A DNA stretch of 15,872 bases, taken from the NCBI GenBank assembly GCA_024710825.1, contig JANJUA010000284.1, forward strand, positions 1-15,872, written 5' to 3'. Of the stretch, positions 13,418-15,872 are shown in pieces (the first letter of the stretch is position 1; each line of letters begins with the position of its first letter). Made by a program: the position numbers and the translations under genes. Below the pieces are notes generated by a model. It did not search any database and was not told where the DNA came from. It saw nothing but the letters and a program-made list of their open reading frames with translations. The stretch is from Solirubrobacteraceae bacterium (lineage in GTDB: Bacteria > Actinomycetota > Thermoleophilia > Solirubrobacterales > Solirubrobacteraceae).

Positions 13418-15391
13418 TCAGCAGCCGCGCTGTCCCGGCACCGTCCCGCTGCGCGGCGTCCGGCGCATCGCGCCGCACTGCTGCTCGAGCAGGCCGTCGA
13501 GCCGCTTGATGGCGGCGCGCACCCCCGGGTCCCGGCTGAGCGCCAGGTTCTCGAGCTCCAGCGGGTCGCGCGTGACGTTGTAGACCTCGACCTGGTCGAT
13601 CGGGGCCTGGCGCTTGACGCTCACGTCCGCCGGCCGCGTCCCCGCGTGCTCGACGTTGCCGTGGACGAACGTCGTCACGTCCTTGCCCTCCGGGGTCAGC
13701 GCCGCCAGCAGCCGCCGCGACGGCGGCGGGTTGCCCGGGTCCGACCAGTACTGCGCGGAGTCGTAGTAGCGGCTGAACTTCCACTTCTCCGCTGCGCCGT
13801 CCGCGCCGGTCGGCAGGTTCGCCACCACCGTCTCGAGGTGGTTGGGCGAGACGACCGACTCGTACATGTGGTTGAGGAGAGAGACCTGCTCCTTGCCACG
13901 GCTGATGTCGTCGTCGGTCGTGAAGTACACGGGGTCGTCGACGGCGCCCGGCTTGGTCTCGCCGAGGATCAGCCCCGACAGGTCGCGCCCCACGAGCGGC
14001 TGCGTCTCGTTGTGGGTCTTGACCAGGCTCTTGCGCAGCTTGCGCTCGTCCAGGCCCGCGAGGCCGAGCAGCGTGGGGAGGACGTCGGCGTGGCTCGTGA
14101 GGGTGTCCATCTGCCTGCGCCCGGAGAACAGCTTCGGGTTGTGCACGATGAACGGCACGTGCGTGGTCTCCTCGTAGGCCTGGTGCCACTTCTGGAACAT
14201 GCCGCCGTGCGCGCCCAGCATGTCGCCGTGATCGGAGGTGAAGATCACGATCGTGTCCTCCGCCATCCCCTGGTGCTCGGCCAGCGCGTCGAGCACCTTC
14301 TGGATCTCGCGGTTCACGTTCTCCTGGAGCTGGTAGTAGAACTTGCGGTAGGCCAGCGAGTTCTCCGTGGGCTGCAGCATCTTCGGGTACGTCTCGACGT
14401 AGCTGCTCTGGCACGTCGGCTTGTTGGCGAGGCTCTCCTCGCTGGTGGCCTTGTACAGCGCCTCGTCGAAGAGCTCGTCGGGGACCTTGGTGCCCTCGAG
14501 CTGACCGTCCAGGTTCCACCCCTCCATGCGCCGGGTGGCCTCGCCCCACACGGTGATGTCGTGCGGGTTGACGAACGAGCTCACGACCAGCCACGGGTTG
14601 TCGCGCCGGCCGCGGGCGGCGAGCTGGTCGAGCAGCTCGACCGTCTGGGCGGCGTACTTCGGGTCGCGCCCCGGGCCGGCGCTGGCCGAGGAGCCCGAGT
14701 TGAGCGGGTTGGCGCCGTGCGGCTCGGGACCGATCCAGCCGTCGAAGCCGAACTCGTCCAGCCGGTTGGCCTGGAGGTAGACCTCCTCCTTGGCGAGGTT
14801 GCGCTGCCCGTCCTCGTCGAAGCTCAAGAGCTGGTTCCAGGTCCCGGGCACGTGCATGTCGGCGAGCGAGGCGTGCCACTTGCCCTTGTAGTAGGTGTCG
14901 TAACCGCCGGCGCGGAAGTAGTCGCCGAGGGTCGGCACGCTGTCGGGGTCGAGCCAGAAGATGTCGTTCTCGACGGCGCCCTTGCCCGCGCCGTCGGTCT
15001 GGCTGACGCCGTGCAGCGACGGGTACTGGCCGGTGAAGAACGAGGCGCGGCTCGGGGCGCACGCGGCCGTCATTATGTAGTGGTTGGTGAACTCCAACCC
15101 GTTGTCGCGCAGGGTCTCCTCGGCGGTGTAGTGCTTGGCGCGATAGTCCTTGAGCGCCTGCGACTCGTACGCCGGCGGGAACCGGTACTCGTCGACCATG
15201 ATGAGCAGGATGTTCGGCCGCCGGGGGAGCTTGCCGCCGGAGGCGGGCTCGCGGCGCTCGCGGGGGGCCGCATCGGCGGGCGCCGCCTGGGAGATCCCGG
15301 CCGCTGCGGCCGCCACCCCTGCGGTCTGGAGGAAGCGGCGGCGCGACAGCGCGCGTTCCTCCGTGGTCTCTGCCGTGCGTCCTGTGCCCAT
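13418..15391 (-). CDS. Type I sulfatase with Tat signal, second copy
   Basis: The 657-residue product is a formylglycine-dependent sulfatase. Residues 16-42 form a Tat signal (SRRRFLQTAG, then an Ala-rich core). The activation motif CAPSRASFFTG starts at Cys111, with Arg115. Further active-site residues are Asp67 (VDEYR), Lys171 and His173 (GKWH), His277-Asp278 (NPHD), Asp387-His388 (TSDHGD) and Lys401. It shares NPHD-type and VD(Q/E)xR features with the other sulfatase in this window and is about 90 residues longer, so the two are probably distant paralogues with different substrates. The ATG at 15391 was chosen because it places the Tat motif correctly; upstream frame continues but is poor in features. 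It is followed 4 bases later by its FGE, forming a two-gene operon. Confidence 0.93.
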   Translation of the reverse strand: MGTGRTAETTEERALSRRRFLQTAGVAAAAAGISQAAPADAAPRERREPASGGKLPRRPNILLIMVDEYRFPPAYESQALKDYRAKHYTAEETLRDNGLEFTNHYIMTAACAPSRASFFTGQYPSLHGVSQTDGAGKGAVENDIFWLDPDSVPTLGDYFRAGGYDTYYKGKWHASLADMHVPGTWNQLLSFDEDGQRNLAKEEVYLQANRLDEFGFDGWIGPEPHGANPLNSGSSASAGPGRDPKYAAQTVELLDQLAARGRRDNPWLVVSSFVNPHDITVWGEATRRMEGWNLDGQLEGTKVPDELFDEALYKATSEESLANKPTCQSSYVETYPKMLQPTENSLAYRKFYYQLQENVNREIQKVLDALAEHQGMAEDTIVIFTSDHGDMLGAHGGMFQKWHQAYEETTHVPFIVHNPKLFSGRRQMDTLTSHADVLPTLLGLAGLDERKLRKSLVKTHNETQPLVGRDLSGLILGETKPGAVDDPVYFTTDDDISRGKEQVSLLNHMYESVVSPNHLETVVANLPTGADGAAEKWKFSRYYDSAQYWSDPGNPPPSRRLLAALTPEGKDVTTFVHGNVEHAGTRPADVSVKRQAPIDQVEVYNVTRDPLELENLALSRDPGVRAAIKRLDGLLEQQCGAMRRTPRSGTVPGQRGC

Positions 15392-15535
15392 GCTGCCCTG
15401 CCCTTTCGTGCTTCGCGAGGGCGTGCGTATCACCGGACCGGCGCGGGCGTCTTGCGCCGCGCGTGCAGACGGGCGCGCCCCCGGTCGCCCGCCGTGAAGC
15501 GCCGGAGTCTCGCATACGGCCCGGCGGATGCCCGG

Positions 15536-15562
15536 CGATTGACAAGGCCGCCACGTCAATCG
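15536..15562. promoter_or_regulatory. Perfect 8-bp inverted repeat, likely operator
   Basis: CGATTGAC (15536-15543) and GTCAATCG (15555-15562) are perfect inverted copies with an 11-base spacer. They lie in the 242-base divergent region between the second sulfatase and the VOC gene. A dyad of this size between divergent promoters is typical of a dimeric repressor or activator site. Each half also contains a TTGAC, resembling a -35 box on either strand, but no convincing -10 partner was found. Confidence 0.55.
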
Positions 15563-15633
15563 GACGCCCAATTCTGTTTCCCTCGGGCCTTCCTCGCGAG
15601 CAAGCTGCCTCGAACCATCGAGCAGGACGACCA

Positions 15634-15872
15634 ATGATGCTGGGCGTGGATCACATCGGTCTCGGTGTGACCGACATGGAGAAGGCCATGCGGTTCTATG
15701 GCGACCTGACCTTCACCGACGTGGCGTTCGACTACACCGGACCGCTACCCGGTGCACCGGAATGGAGGCGTTTGCCGGCCGGGCGGTGGAGAGCGAGCGC
15801 GTGGTCATGCTGCGCAGCCGCAACCAGACACATCTCGGCTCCGCCGCCGTCAAGCTCGTGCAGCGGCTCCTG
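15634..15872 (+). pseudogene. VOC/glyoxalase-like gene, frameshifted and cut by window end
   Basis: From the ATG at 15634 (or 15637) the reading gives MLGVDHIGLGVTDMEKAMRF, then YGDL and a FTDVAFDY stretch. This is the typical start of a vicinal oxygen chelate domain, with a metal-binding-type His in VDHIG. Near 15757-15762 the VOC-like reading moves to another frame, where MEAFAGRAVESERVVMLRSR and then NQTHLGSAAVKLVQ follow. A single missing base (or two extra) explains the switch. Either the gene is inactivated or the assembly has an error here. The 3' end lies outside the window. The substrate is unknown; such proteins bind a divalent metal and act as lyases, dioxygenases or resistance proteins. 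Confidence 0.65.

Noticed and set aside
13394..15637. Plus-strand open frame of 747 codons opposite the second sulfatase
   Set aside because: The minus strand encodes a complete sulfatase with all motifs; the plus-strand translation has no family features.

Overview
This is a GC-rich (about 70% by eye) bacterial window with many 4-base ATGA overlaps between genes, GTG/TTG starts and very strong G/C preference at third codon positions. Together with an aa3-type oxidase operon, Tat-exported sulfatases and a ChaB/Rho_N protein, this suggests an actinobacterium, possibly of the Thermoleophilia/Solirubrobacterales type. That placement is inference. No tRNA, rRNA, CRISPR array, insertion sequence or phage gene was seen.

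Layout. Positions 1-364 hold a homopolymer-rich edge, a perfect hairpin and perhaps the remnant of a hydrolase gene. Positions 365-3761 (+) form a respiratory block: a helical unknown protein, a 62-residue two-helix membrane protein, cytochrome c oxidase subunits II and I with all key metal and proton-channel residues, and a one-helix proline-rich tail protein. Subunit III is not in the window. Positions 3700-4101 (-) encode a ChaB-domain protein with a Rho_N-like C-terminus, convergent with the oxidase operon.

Positions 4318-8748 (+) form a tightly overlapping envelope-glycan operon: a small secreted protein, a GT-C-like membrane glycosyltransferase with an Ig-like tail, a polyprenol-phosphate-mannose-synthase-like GT2, and a second GT-C-like membrane protein. 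The likely logic is that the GT2 loads a sugar on a polyprenyl phosphate and the GT-C proteins transfer it outside the membrane. The first GT-C gene seems to start upstream of any normal start codon. Convergent to this operon (8736-10181, -) is a secreted seven-repeat beta-propeller with a PKD domain.

Positions 10315-15391 are a sulfatase locus. It holds two type I sulfatases with Tat signals (one per strand) and, 4 bases behind the second, a formylglycine-generating enzyme (FGE) that would activate both by converting the Cys of their CxPSR motif. Cytoplasmic maturation followed by Tat export of the folded enzymes fits this set. Between the two arms lies a guanidinium exporter of the SMR family (12053-12370, -), preceded by a close match to the guanidine-III (ykkC-III) riboswitch.

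At the right edge, divergent from the second sulfatase across an intergenic region with a perfect 8-bp inverted repeat (a likely operator), a VOC/glyoxalase-like gene begins. It carries an apparent 1-base frameshift and runs off the window.
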